This document shows positions 1 to 7,301 of a DNA stretch of 15,281 nt, in pieces. This stretch comes from Darwinimomas sp045600945 (GTDB taxonomy: Bacteria > Bacillota > Clostridia > Lachnospirales > Lachnospiraceae). The notes beneath the pieces are model-generated. The model saw only the letters and a list, made by a program, of their open reading frames with translations, did not search any database and was not told the origin of the DNA. Within the stretch, counting starts at the first letter, position 1. Each line of letters opens with the position of its first letter. The stretch spans positions 1-15,281 of the forward strand of contig JAZRYX010000004.1 in NCBI GenBank assembly GCA_045600945.1, in the 5' to 3' direction. A program made the translations under genes and the position numbers.

Positions 1-95
1 CCCATAGCTGTATACCACGCATAGCCCAACTCACGTTTGGCCGGCTCAGATTGCCTTAAATATTCTTCGAAAGGATCTCTTTTCACATCACTCAT
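1..95 (-). CDS. Fic family protein, N-terminal fragment
   Basis: Only the first 31 codons are present; the gene runs off the left edge. The reading from ATG at 95 gives a start with DPFEEYLRQSEPAKRE and then GYAWYTAM. From memory this matches the N-terminus of clostridial Fic-domain proteins, where it leads into a VbhA-like inhibitory helix before the AMP-transferring Fic domain; neither the helix nor the HPFxxGNG motif lies in the window. A good ribosome site (AAAGGCGG) sits a few bases upstream, inside the end of the preceding methyltransferase gene, and the two frames overlap by 8 bases, so they are probably co-transcribed and translationally coupled. Fic enzymes AMPylate target proteins. 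The family call rests on a short stretch and is moderate. Confidence 0.55.
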   Translation of the reverse strand, partial: MSDVKRDPFEEYLRQSEPAKRELGYAWYTAM

Positions 96-1866
96 CTGAT
101 TCACCGCCTTTCGCATCCTTGATTCGATAATAATCTTCCATATCAAGTGTCAGTTTTATCTGAGCATCCGGTTTTCGGTTGCACACACGACTCAAAAGGC
201 AAACTGATTCAACATGCACCGTATGCGGGAACATATCTACCGGCTGTATCTTTTGCACCTTGTATCCCGAACTTTCAAACATCTCCAGATCGCGCGCCAA
301 AGTATCCGGCCCGCAGGAAACATAAACCACTTTTTCCGGTCCCAGTTTTGCCACGCTCTTAATAAACTTTTCGGTACTGCCTGTTCGCGGCGGATCCATG
401 AATACCACATCGATATGCTCATCGCACTTTGAGATCCATTTCGTAGCGTCATCACAGAAAAACTTTATATTGCTTATCCCGTTTTCTTTTGCATTGATCT
501 TCGCATCGCGCACCGCATCGCTGTTAAGTTCCACACCTATCACTCTGCCGGCCTTTGATGCCGCGCAGATACCTATTGTACCTATCCCGCAATATGCATC
601 CAGCACTGTTTCCTTCCCGGTCAGTTCTGCATATTCGATTGCTGTCCTGTATATCACTTCTGTCTGCACAGAATTGACCTGATAAAACGACTTTGGTGAG
701 ATCCTGAATACATTACCGCAAAGTTCGTCTTTAATAAATCCGGGGCCGTATATCGGCTTCTCGAATTCTCCGAGCACCATACTGGTCTGCTGAGTATTTA
801 CATTGAGTACTATTGTCGTTATCTCCGGATGCTCGTCCCTCAATGCTTTGATAAAATTATTCTTTCCGGGAAGTATCTGTGATCCGAGAACCAGTACAAC
901 CATAATCTCCCCGGTTTTATATCCTCTGCGTACAAGCACGTGCCTTAAAAGTCCATATCCCGTATCTTCGTCATATGTCTTTATCTTAAATGACTTACAT
1001 AGTTTTCGTATCGTCGCAATTATTTCCTGACTTTTCTTATCTTCAATCAGGCACTCGTCAACATTTACAACCTTATGTGAATTTTCCTGATAGACCCCGC
1101 TTATGGTCCCGAGTTTCTTATCATAATCGAAAACATGATGAACCTTATTTCTGTAGTAATACTGATCCGCCATTCCTATAATAGGGTAAATGCTGCCAAA
1201 CCCGCCAAGCAGTTTCTCCAGCATTGCCTGCTTTTCTTCAAGCTGCCTGTCATAAGGCATATTGATATAACTGCAGCCTCCGCACTTTTTCAACAGGTCA
1301 CACTTCTTTTTCTTAACCGAGTATCCGAAAGTCCCGACTTTATCTCCGGTCTTCAGATAATCTCCGTGTGAATATGCTATAAGACCTGCAGCATTCAGAT
1401 TGAATCTGCCGCCCTTATCAAAATATTTTTCATCGGCATCCACGGAAACAACTTCAGCTATGAACATATCATGTGAACCGAGCTTTTTAATCTCAACGAC
1501 CTTGCACTCTATACTTACCGGGCTCTCTTTGACTAAAGGTGCCTTTACAACATACGCCTTTTCCGGCGTAAGTCCCGTCAGTTTCCATTTATCGACATCA
1601 CGTCCGGACTTAACTCCGCACATATCCGTAGCTTTTATGATTGCTTCATTGGTCAGATTGAGTACAAACTCTCCTGACTCTTTGATCATAGCGTACGAAT
1701 GCCTTTCAGGCCGCACGCTTATGTAAAGCATAGCCGGATCAGAACATATCGTCCCCGTCCATGCGACTGTAATAAGATTGATATTACCAGCTTTATCTGC
1801 ACAGCTGACAAGAGCCGCAGGAAGCGGATAAACCATATTTCCGGGTTTCATATTGATTTTACTCAT
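88..1866 (-). CDS. rlmD: Flavin reductase domain fused to RlmD-type 23S rRNA (uracil-C5) methyltransferase
   Basis: A 592-residue two-part protein. Residues 1 to about 185 are an FMN-binding split-barrel flavin reductase domain, with landmarks such as NMVYPLPAALVS, ITVAWTGTICSDPAMLYISV, KSGRDVDKW and GSHDMFIAEV. A lysine-rich joint (185-188) leads straight into an RlmD/TrmA-family SAM-dependent methyltransferase. Its 4Fe-4S cysteines are C189, C195, C198 and C272. It also has the SAM-site motif VLDAYCGIGTIG, DPPRTG (491-496), nucleophile C518 in YVSCGP and the C-terminal HVES glutamate (E553). The usual N-terminal RNA-binding TRAM domain is absent. About 32 hydrophilic residues follow the normal family end. 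I chose ATG at 1866 because GAGG lies 8 bases upstream. An in-frame GTG at 1944 would add 26 residues but has no ribosome site. The likely reaction is 5-methylation of 23S U1939, or U747 plus U1939 as for RlmCD. The role of the flavin domain is unknown. Confidence 0.88.
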   Translation of the reverse strand: MSKINMKPGNMVYPLPAALVSCADKAGNINLITVAWTGTICSDPAMLYISVRPERHSYAMIKESGEFVLNLTNEAIIKATDMCGVKSGRDVDKWKLTGLTPEKAYVVKAPLVKESPVSIECKVVEIKKLGSHDMFIAEVVSVDADEKYFDKGGRFNLNAAGLIAYSHGDYLKTGDKVGTFGYSVKKKKCDLLKKCGGCSYINMPYDRQLEEKQAMLEKLLGGFGSIYPIIGMADQYYYRNKVHHVFDYDKKLGTISGVYQENSHKVVNVDECLIEDKKSQEIIATIRKLCKSFKIKTYDEDTGYGLLRHVLVRRGYKTGEIMVVLVLGSQILPGKNNFIKALRDEHPEITTIVLNVNTQQTSMVLGEFEKPIYGPGFIKDELCGNVFRISPKSFYQVNSVQTEVIYRTAIEYAELTGKETVLDAYCGIGTIGICAASKAGRVIGVELNSDAVRDAKINAKENGISNIKFFCDDATKWISKCDEHIDVVFMDPPRTGSTEKFIKSVAKLGPEKVVYVSCGPDTLARDLEMFESSGYKVQKIQPVDMFPHTVHVESVCLLSRVCNRKPDAQIKLTLDMEDYYRIKDAKGGESDE

Positions 1867-1910
1867 GTTTATTTCCTCAAGTTTCTCTCTTATTGCCTGC
1901 TTGTTATCAT

Positions 1911-1939
1911 TTGAATATAGCCGGTATATTTGATATAAT
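1911..1939 (+). promoter_or_regulatory. Sigma-A promoter of the Gfo/Idh/MocA oxidoreductase gene
   Basis: TTGAAT (1911-1916) and TATAAT (1934-1939) are separated by exactly 17 bases, and TGA directly precedes the -10, giving an extended -10 element. Transcription should start near 1946, about 39 bases before the ATG at 1985. This is close to consensus, so a strong promoter is expected unless it is repressed. Confidence 0.75.
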
Positions 1940-1942
1940 CTC

Positions 1943-1955
1943 ACTGATTATCAGT
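1943..1955. promoter_or_regulatory. Candidate operator: 13-bp palindrome over the transcription start
   Basis: ACTGAT-T-ATCAGT is a perfect inverted repeat with 6-base arms and a one-base centre. It begins four bases after the -10 hexamer and covers the predicted start site at about 1946. That is a classic position for a repressor site. It also lies upstream of the divergent minus-strand methyltransferase gene (start 1866), so one regulator could affect both. No regulator gene adjoins it, and the binding protein is unknown. Confidence 0.4.
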
Positions 1956-1984
1956 AAGGTCATTTTGATATAAAGAGGTCTATT

Positions 1985-2950
1985 ATGTTATCTGTTGGCA
2001 TACTCAGCACAGCTTCTATCGTTCCGCGTTTCATCGCGGCAGTTCGTGAAACCGATTGCGTACAAATTGAAGCAATCTCATCACGAAAGATCGAGTCTGC
2101 CCGAAACTTTGCAGACAAATACTCCATACCCAAGGCATACGGAAGTCATGACGATCTTCTTGCCGATCCGGCTGTCGATGCCGTTTATGTGGCAATGATC
2201 AGCAGCGAACATGCCTACTGGGCCCGTAAAGCCCTCGAAGCAGGCAAACATGTCCTCTGCGAAAAACCCATGGCACTTGATCCCGATGATGTAAAAGACA
2301 TCTTTGCGCTTGCAAAGAAAAAAAATCTTTTCGTCATGGAAATGCAGAAAGCTGTCTTTCTGCCTGTTATGTCTGAGATCAAGAACATAATCAGAAACAA
2401 TGTTCTCGGAAAGATTACTATGGCTTCTTTCTCCAGCAGTTTCTCAACCGGGTACAACAACTGGTTCATGGATCTGAGCAAAGGCGGCGGTCCCTGGTAT
2501 TCCAATGCCGGATATACCGTTGCTCTTCTTCAATATCTTTTTGACTGTAAAGTTTCCGACGTCAGCGGGCTATGCACAAAAAGTGAGCTTACTGCCGAAA
2601 ATCAGTTTGAAACTTCGATGTCCCTTGAGAACGGTCTGCTTGCTTCATGCAGAAACAGTACTGCTGTCTCTCTTCCGAACGAAGCCATACTCTACGGTGA
2701 AAAAGGCCGTATAGAGATACCAAACTTCTGGAAAGCAAAAAGTGCAGAACTTATCATAAACGGAAATGATCCCGTAACACTTAATTATCCCTGTAATCAC
2801 GAACTTGTTTATGAGGTTCTCCACGTAGCCGAATGCATAGAGAACGGTCTTATCGAAAGTCCTGTTATGACCGAAGACATGAGCGTAAGTACAGCCGGGA
2901 TACTTTATAAGATGTCCCGTTTCTGGCAGGATTCAGGCTTTATCGGTTGA
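1985..2950 (+). CDS. Gfo/Idh/MocA family NAD(P)-dependent oxidoreductase
   Basis: A 321-residue protein of usual length for the family. The N-terminal Rossmann fold opens with VGILSTASI (residues 4-12), a variant of the dinucleotide-binding glycine motif in which one glycine is serine. EKP at 93-95 is the family hallmark; its lysine helps catalysis. The C-terminal sheet domain contains GGGPWYSNAGY (167-177), corresponding to the usual GGG-x-x-x-D-x-G-x-H/Y segment, with the aspartate replaced. Family members oxidise or reduce sugars, polyols or related compounds; the substrate cannot be read here. AAGAGG lies 6 bases before the ATG. It is the only plus-strand gene in the window and has its own promoter. 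Its last 18 bases overlap the end of the convergent Nudix gene. Confidence 0.88.
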   Translation: MLSVGILSTASIVPRFIAAVRETDCVQIEAISSRKIESARNFADKYSIPKAYGSHDDLLADPAVDAVYVAMISSEHAYWARKALEAGKHVLCEKPMALDPDDVKDIFALAKKKNLFVMEMQKAVFLPVMSEIKNIIRNNVLGKITMASFSSSFSTGYNNWFMDLSKGGGPWYSNAGYTVALLQYLFDCKVSDVSGLCTKSELTAENQFETSMSLENGLLASCRNSTAVSLPNEAILYGEKGRIEIPNFWKAKSAELIINGNDPVTLNYPCNHELVYEVLHVAECIENGLIESPVMTEDMSVSTAGILYKMSRFWQDSGFIG

Positions 2951-3400
2951 TACCTTAACACACTTGTCGCCGACATAATAAAGACTGATTTCAAATCCGC
3001 TCTCTCCGTCAAGGAGTTTCCGAAGGAAGACTTTATCGCCTTCCCATAGGTTTAAGTCGAATATTTTGTTTTTATCTATCCAGACAAGTTCACCTTCGCT
3101 GCATGCTGTCATGTCGCCGGTGAACTTGTTTGATGTATACAGATACATATCTTCCGCTTCTGCATTATCCGGAATGAAATGAATGAGCCCACGGTAATCA
3201 TATGAATCCAGGGTAAGTCCCGTTTCTTCATATACTTCACGCAGCAGGCATTCGTCGGCATTTTCATGCTTCTCGAATTTTCCGCCTATTCCTATCCATT
3301 TACCGCCGTTGATATCATTCTTTTTCTTATTACGGTATAGCATCAGATACTTACCGTCTTTTTCAAGATAGCAAAGAGTAGTTTTTATCATATCATTCAT
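2933..3400 (-). CDS. Nudix hydrolase, MutT/8-oxo-dGTPase-like
   Basis: A 155-residue protein with a complete Nudix box from G40 to L62: G-x5-E46-x7-R54-E55-V-Y-E58-E59-T-G61-L. These acidic residues bind the magnesium that drives hydrolysis of a nucleoside diphosphate linked to another group. Length and the GGKWIGIGGKFE lead-in resemble clostridial proteins annotated as 8-oxo-dGTP diphosphatase, but the substrate is not provable from sequence. It lies 27 bases after the second RlmD-type gene, so it is probably the last gene of the yerC-pcrA operon. The ribosome site is weak (GAAAG). An alternative ATG three codons later has none better. The 3' end overlaps the convergent oxidoreductase by 18 bases and no terminator is visible. 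Confidence 0.87.
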   Translation of the reverse strand: MNDMIKTTLCYLEKDGKYLMLYRNKKKNDINGGKWIGIGGKFEKHENADECLLREVYEETGLTLDSYDYRGLIHFIPDNAEAEDMYLYTSNKFTGDMTACSEGELVWIDKNKIFDLNLWEGDKVFLRKLLDGESGFEISLYYVGDKCVKVSTDKA

Positions 3401-3427
3401 ATACTGCTTTCAGAGAGTCATAACTCA

Positions 3428-4603
3428 CTAACGACTCAAAAGGCAGATTGTTTCAATGTGCTTCGTATATGGAAACATATCGCATCCCGCTGCCTTCTCA
3501 ACTCTGTATCCGGCAGTTTTGAAGTATTCCATATCACGCACAAAGCTCTCCGGCTTACATGCAACATAAACTATCTTTTCAATTCCGTATGCTGCAATCT
3601 TCGGCAGCATCTTAGGATGAAGTCCGTCTCTCGGCGGATCCAGTATAATCATGTCAGGTTTTTTCTCAAGCCCGTCAATCACATCCAGTACATCGCCTGC
3701 GATAAACTCGCAATTATCAAGTTCGTTCTCTTTCGCATTTTCCTTTGCGGCCTCAACCGCTTCCGGTACTATCTCGACTCCGTAGACCTTATCGGCAACC
3801 GGTGCGACAAACTGTGCTATCGTTCCGGTTCCGGAGTACAGGTCATAAACCGTCTTGCCCGTTGTGTCTCCGACATATTCGCGTACCTTTGTGTACAGAC
3901 CCTCTGCGCCTTTGGAATTAGTCTGGAAAAAGCTGAACGGTGTCACCTTGAATGACAGTCCCAGACAATTCTCGATAATATGATTCTGTCCGTATAAAAC
4001 TCTCGTTCCTTCATCGATCACTGCGTCCGCAAGAGAGTTGTTTCTCGTATGAAGTATACCGGCTACCTGACCTCCGAGCTCAAGCTTAAGGAGCATATCC
4101 TTCCACTGATCAAGCAGTTCTTTTTCAGTCAATGCACTGCTTCCCGCTGCCATGTCAGCAGTTACAAGATCAACCAGTATATCTCCCGTCGCAAAACTCC
4201 TCCTTAGGAGAAGATGTCTTAAATATCCTTCATGATTTCTTTTATGAACATAAGGGATGTTGAAAAGTCTGAAAAACATAACCGTTGCTTTTACGATGCT
4301 GTTATAATCCTCATCGACAATGCGGCATTCATCACATGTCAGCACAGAATAAAAGCTTTTCTTTTTGTGCATTCCGAGAGTCAGAGGTCCATCCTTTACA
4401 TCATCTCCGAATGAATACTCCATCTTGTTTTTATATCTTTCATGCAGAGGACTTTCGAGCACACCTTCCCATTTTGTATCTTTATCAAATGAGGGTTCAA
4501 GCATCGTGACCAGCTTTTTTTCTTTTTCTGCAAGCTGCTCTCCATAAGTCATTCCGCCATATGTACATCCGCCGCAAATATTGTTAAGTTTACACCACTC
4601 CAT
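3428..4603 (-). CDS. rlmD: 23S rRNA (uracil-C5) methyltransferase, RlmD/RumA type, TRAM-less
   Basis: A 391-residue SAM-dependent RNA methyltransferase of the TrmA/RlmD family. The Fe-S cysteines are C4, C10, C13 and one of C90/C93 (pattern C-x5-C-x2-C then a distant C). Further motifs are SFFQTNS (224-230), the SAM-site motif VYDLYSGTGTIAQF, DPPRDG (322-327), the nucleophile C349 in YVACKP and the terminal base E384 in KHIETICLLSR. The protein begins directly at the cysteine cluster, so the N-terminal TRAM domain of E. coli RlmD is missing. GGAG sits 8 bases before the ATG, and the pcrA stop lies only 14 bases upstream. It is the second RlmD-type gene in the window. The two may divide U747 and U1939 of 23S rRNA, or one may act elsewhere; which does which is unknown. 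Confidence 0.9.
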   Translation of the reverse strand: MEWCKLNNICGGCTYGGMTYGEQLAEKEKKLVTMLEPSFDKDTKWEGVLESPLHERYKNKMEYSFGDDVKDGPLTLGMHKKKSFYSVLTCDECRIVDEDYNSIVKATVMFFRLFNIPYVHKRNHEGYLRHLLLRRSFATGDILVDLVTADMAAGSSALTEKELLDQWKDMLLKLELGGQVAGILHTRNNSLADAVIDEGTRVLYGQNHIIENCLGLSFKVTPFSFFQTNSKGAEGLYTKVREYVGDTTGKTVYDLYSGTGTIAQFVAPVADKVYGVEIVPEAVEAAKENAKENELDNCEFIAGDVLDVIDGLEKKPDMIILDPPRDGLHPKMLPKIAAYGIEKIVYVACKPESFVRDMEYFKTAGYRVEKAAGCDMFPYTKHIETICLLSR

Positions 4604-4617
4604 CCAACATTCTCCAT

Positions 4618-6873
4618 TTACACTTTTTCTAATTTTGCAAATGCCGCAAACAGATGTCTCGTTCCGAAATCTCCGAAATCAACAGTTACCTCAAAGTCTC
4701 TTTCGCCTTCTTCTATCGCGATGACAGTACCAACACCAAACTTAGTATGAGCAACTGTATCACCCACACAATAATCCAAGTGATCTGCCTTTGTGACAGC
4801 CGCCGCTTTTTTGTACGTTGCGGGGGTTGTCCGGCTGAATCCTCCGAACTTGTTTCCTGCTGCAGACTGCTGCTTTTTTGACGGTTTTGACTGTGATAAT
4901 CCTCTTTCATAATCTAAATCTCCGTAATCATCGTTATATAATGTGCCCGAACTGTAATTTCTCTCAAGCAGGTGTTTCTCCAGATATTCATCAGGAATCT
5001 CATCAATGAATCTGGATGCCTTGCTCCAGATAGTCTCACCATTGACCATCCTGGACCTTGCAAATGTCATCGTGAGCAGATCTTTTGCTCTGGTTATCCC
5101 GACATAACATATCCTTCGTTCTTCTTCCAGCTCCGATCTGTCATCGGAATTAATGCTCATGCTGCTCGGAAAAAGACCTTCCTCCATTCCCGTCATATAT
5201 ACATGAGGAAACTCGAGTCCTTTTGCTCCATGCAATGTCATAAGAGTAACTCTGCTTACCGATTCATCGAAACTGTCCACATCGGCAACCAGTGCAACAT
5301 CTGAAAGAAACTCCGAAAGCATGTGTTCACCATATTCTTCTTCATGCTCGTTTTCAAATGCCGCTGCCTTACTCTTTAATTCCTCAATATTCTCTATCCT
5401 TGTTTGTGACTCGATCTCACCTTCCTGCTCCAGTTCCTCTCTGTATCCCGTATCATTAAGGATACTATCAATCAAGTCGGTTATCTTCATACCCAGCCTT
5501 ACTTTTTCTTTATAGTCCTCTATGATCTTTATGAAATCATCGACTTTGGCATTTCTGATTTTTCCGCATGCATCGTAAAATGATGTATTGTTGCTTACAG
5601 CATATGCTTCTATCTTCCCGATTGTAGTCGCACCCACTCCGCGTTTCGGAACATTGATTATTCTCTTACAAGCCAGATCATCAAGTCCGTTATTTATGGT
5701 TTTCAGATATGCCAGCACATCTTTGATTTCTTTTCTCTGGTAAAAATTAACTCCGCCTACGATAAGATAAGGCACTCCCAGTCTTACGCATCTTTCTTCA
5801 AGAAGACGTGACTGTGCGTTTGTCCTGTAAAGGACCGCATAATCAGCATAGTTTCCGTTTCCGCACAGACTGTATATATCTCTGATTACCGCATCTGCTT
5901 CATCGACTGCATTATCAAACTGATACAGTCTGACTTTGTGTCCGTCCTCGCGGCTTGTCCACAGATGTTTGTCTTTACGCCCTCTGTTGTGCGCGATAAC
6001 CGAATTTGCAGCCTCAAGTATATTTCCGGTTGATCTGTAATTCTGCTCAAGCTTAATAACCTTTGCCCCTTTAAATGCCTGCTCGAAGCTTAAGATGTTC
6101 TCAATATTCGCTCCGCGGAATTTATATATCGACTGGTCATCATCACCGACTACGCATATGTTGTTGTATTTTCCTGCAAGAAGCTGTGCAAATCTGAACT
6201 GTGCATTGTTGGTGTCCTGATACTCATCAATCATTATGTATCTGAATCTCTCCTGATACTTTTCGAGTATGTCAGCATTTTCCTCAAAGAGCTGAACAGT
6301 CTTTACCAGAAGATCATCAAAATCAAGAGCATTGTTTTTCTTTAATGTGCGCTGATACTCTTTATATATCTTTGCGATCTGCTCGTCCCTGTAATCCGTG
6401 GTCTGCGCCTCAAATTCCTCGGGGGTCATAAGCTCATCCTTTGCAGAACTTATCACGCGCATTGCATTTTTTTCCTTGATCATGTGCGTATCAATATCCA
6501 GCGTCTTCATGATGTTCTTAATCAGTGTCTTCTGATCATCCGCATCATAGATTGAAAAATCAGATGTGTATCCCAGGCGATCTATATATCTTCTGAGTAT
6601 GCGAACACAGGTTGAATGAAAAGTCGCAACCCAAACCTCACCGGCTTTGTCTCCGACTATCCTGTCAACTCTCTCACGCATCTCATCAGCCGCTTTATTT
6701 GTAAATGTAATCGCCAGAATCTGCCACGGCTCAACACCGCATTCACTTATCAGATAAGCGATCCGGTTTGTCAGCACTCTGGTCTTTCCGCTTCCTGCCC
6801 CCGCAAGAATAAGCAACGGACCGTCTTTATGAAGGACGGCTTCCTGCTGCATATCATTAAGTTTCTGTTGCAA
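4618..6873 (-). CDS. pcrA: ATP-dependent DNA helicase PcrA (UvrD/Rep family)
   Basis: A 751-residue superfamily 1A 3'-5' helicase used in nucleotide excision repair, in removing RecA or stalled polymerase from DNA, and in rolling-circle plasmid replication. All motifs are present: Walker A GAGSGKT (25-31), TFTNKAADEM (Ia), IDEYQD (215-220, II), DDQSIYKFRG (245-254, III), QNYRS (277-281, IV), TLHGAKGLEF (546-555, V) and CYVGITRA (589-596, VI). A C-terminal Tudor-like domain (about 703-751), which in PcrA contacts RNA polymerase, is complete. The start appears to be TTG at 6873, with AGGAG 10 bases upstream; the next ATG (codon 8) has no ribosome site. Only one base separates it from the yerC stop, so translation is probably coupled. 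The yerC-pcrA neighbourhood is also known in Bacillus. Confidence 0.96.
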   Translation of the reverse strand: MQQKLNDMQQEAVLHKDGPLLILAGAGSGKTRVLTNRIAYLISECGVEPWQILAITFTNKAADEMRERVDRIVGDKAGEVWVATFHSTCVRILRRYIDRLGYTSDFSIYDADDQKTLIKNIMKTLDIDTHMIKEKNAMRVISSAKDELMTPEEFEAQTTDYRDEQIAKIYKEYQRTLKKNNALDFDDLLVKTVQLFEENADILEKYQERFRYIMIDEYQDTNNAQFRFAQLLAGKYNNICVVGDDDQSIYKFRGANIENILSFEQAFKGAKVIKLEQNYRSTGNILEAANSVIAHNRGRKDKHLWTSREDGHKVRLYQFDNAVDEADAVIRDIYSLCGNGNYADYAVLYRTNAQSRLLEERCVRLGVPYLIVGGVNFYQRKEIKDVLAYLKTINNGLDDLACKRIINVPKRGVGATTIGKIEAYAVSNNTSFYDACGKIRNAKVDDFIKIIEDYKEKVRLGMKITDLIDSILNDTGYREELEQEGEIESQTRIENIEELKSKAAAFENEHEEEYGEHMLSEFLSDVALVADVDSFDESVSRVTLMTLHGAKGLEFPHVYMTGMEEGLFPSSMSINSDDRSELEEERRICYVGITRAKDLLTMTFARSRMVNGETIWSKASRFIDEIPDEYLEKHLLERNYSSGTLYNDDYGDLDYERGLSQSKPSKKQQSAAGNKFGGFSRTTPATYKKAAAVTKADHLDYCVGDTVAHTKFGVGTVIAIEEGERDFEVTVDFGDFGTRHLFAAFAKLEKV

Positions 6874-6874
6874 A

Positions 6875-7171
6875 TCAGTTATTCTCCTGTTTCAGTCTTC
6901 TTATAACCAGTTCGTATCCGTCATTACCATACTTTAGACTGCGGTTTACACGGCTTACTGTTGCCGTGGATGCGCCTGTATTTCTGGCGATATCCTGGTA
7001 CTTCATTCCTCCGTTTAAAAGCTTCGCAACCTCAAGTCTCTGAGCCATGCTCAGGATCTCACTGATGGTACACAGGTCCTCGAAAAAGTCATAACACTCA
7101 TCGCGTGTCTTTAACTTAAGAACCGCATCAAACAGACCGTCAACTTCCCTTGTTTTTAACTTGTCGTTCAT
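6875..7171 (-). CDS. yerC: YerC/YecD family TrpR-like transcriptional repressor
   Basis: A 98-residue DNA-binding protein of the Trp-repressor superfamily. Helical segments are followed by a helix-turn-helix at about residues 56-80 (KYQDIARNTGASTATVSRVN), matching the YerC/YecD family upstream of pcrA in many Firmicutes. Length is normal for the family. AAAGGAG lies 8 bases before the ATG at 7171. It is the first gene of the yerC-pcrA-rlmD-nudix operon. The 18-bp palindrome in its promoter makes self-repression likely; the co-repressor, if any, is not known. That tryptophan is the ligand should not be assumed, as no trp genes are nearby. Confidence 0.92.
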   Translation of the reverse strand: MNDKLKTREVDGLFDAVLKLKTRDECYDFFEDLCTISEILSMAQRLEVAKLLNGGMKYQDIARNTGASTATVSRVNRSLKYGNDGYELVIRRLKQENN

Positions 7172-7208
7172 ACACCGACTCCTTTCGGATACATTTTCTC
7201 TATCTAAA

Positions 7209-7238
7209 ATTTTATCACTTTAGTGTCCTAAAGTCTAA
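7209..7238 (-). promoter_or_regulatory. Promoter of the yerC-pcrA-rlmD-nudix operon
   Basis: On the minus strand TTAGAC (7238-7233) and TAAAAT (7214-7209) are 18 bases apart, with TGA just before the -10 forming an extended -10. Transcription should start near 7202, about 31 bases before the yerC ATG. The spacer is filled by a perfect palindrome, listed separately. Confidence 0.6.
7217..7234. promoter_or_regulatory. Candidate YerC operator: 18-bp perfect palindrome
   Basis: ACTTTAG-TGTC-CTAAAGT has perfect 7-base arms around a 4-base centre. It fills the spacer of the yerC promoter, touching the -35 at one end and the TG of the extended -10 at the other. A dimeric repressor bound here would block RNA polymerase. 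Its size resembles the 18-bp E. coli trp operator, bound by a relative of YerC, though the bases differ. Autorepression is inferred from position alone. Confidence 0.6.
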
Positions 7239-7261
7239 TGTATTTCTCTCATTTTCCCATT

Positions 7262-7297
7262 AAAAAAGGTAATGCTGCCATAGGCTACACTACCTTT
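7262..7297 (-). terminator. Intrinsic terminator of the cyuA-to-CobW gene run
   Basis: On the minus strand, AAAGGTAGTG pairs with CATTACCTTT (10 bp with one G-U), an inner GCC/GGC pairing closes a TAT loop, and six T follow at 7267-7262. It starts 4 bases after the stop of the last CobW gene. It separates this long operon from the yerC promoter just downstream. Confidence 0.85.
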
Positions 7298-7301
7298 ATT
7301 A

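Noticed and set aside
1867..1944. GTG start at 1944 for the flavin reductase-RlmD fusion
   Set aside because: It has no ribosome site and adds 26 residues outside the family; ATG at 1866 has GAGG at good spacing and begins with the usual domain start.
2930..3000. Bidirectional terminator between the convergent genes
   Set aside because: The genes overlap, and no GC-rich stem with a T-run was found on either strand.
3458..3955. A 165-codon plus-strand open frame
   Set aside because: Antisense to the second RlmD gene, with no recognisable domain or ribosome site.
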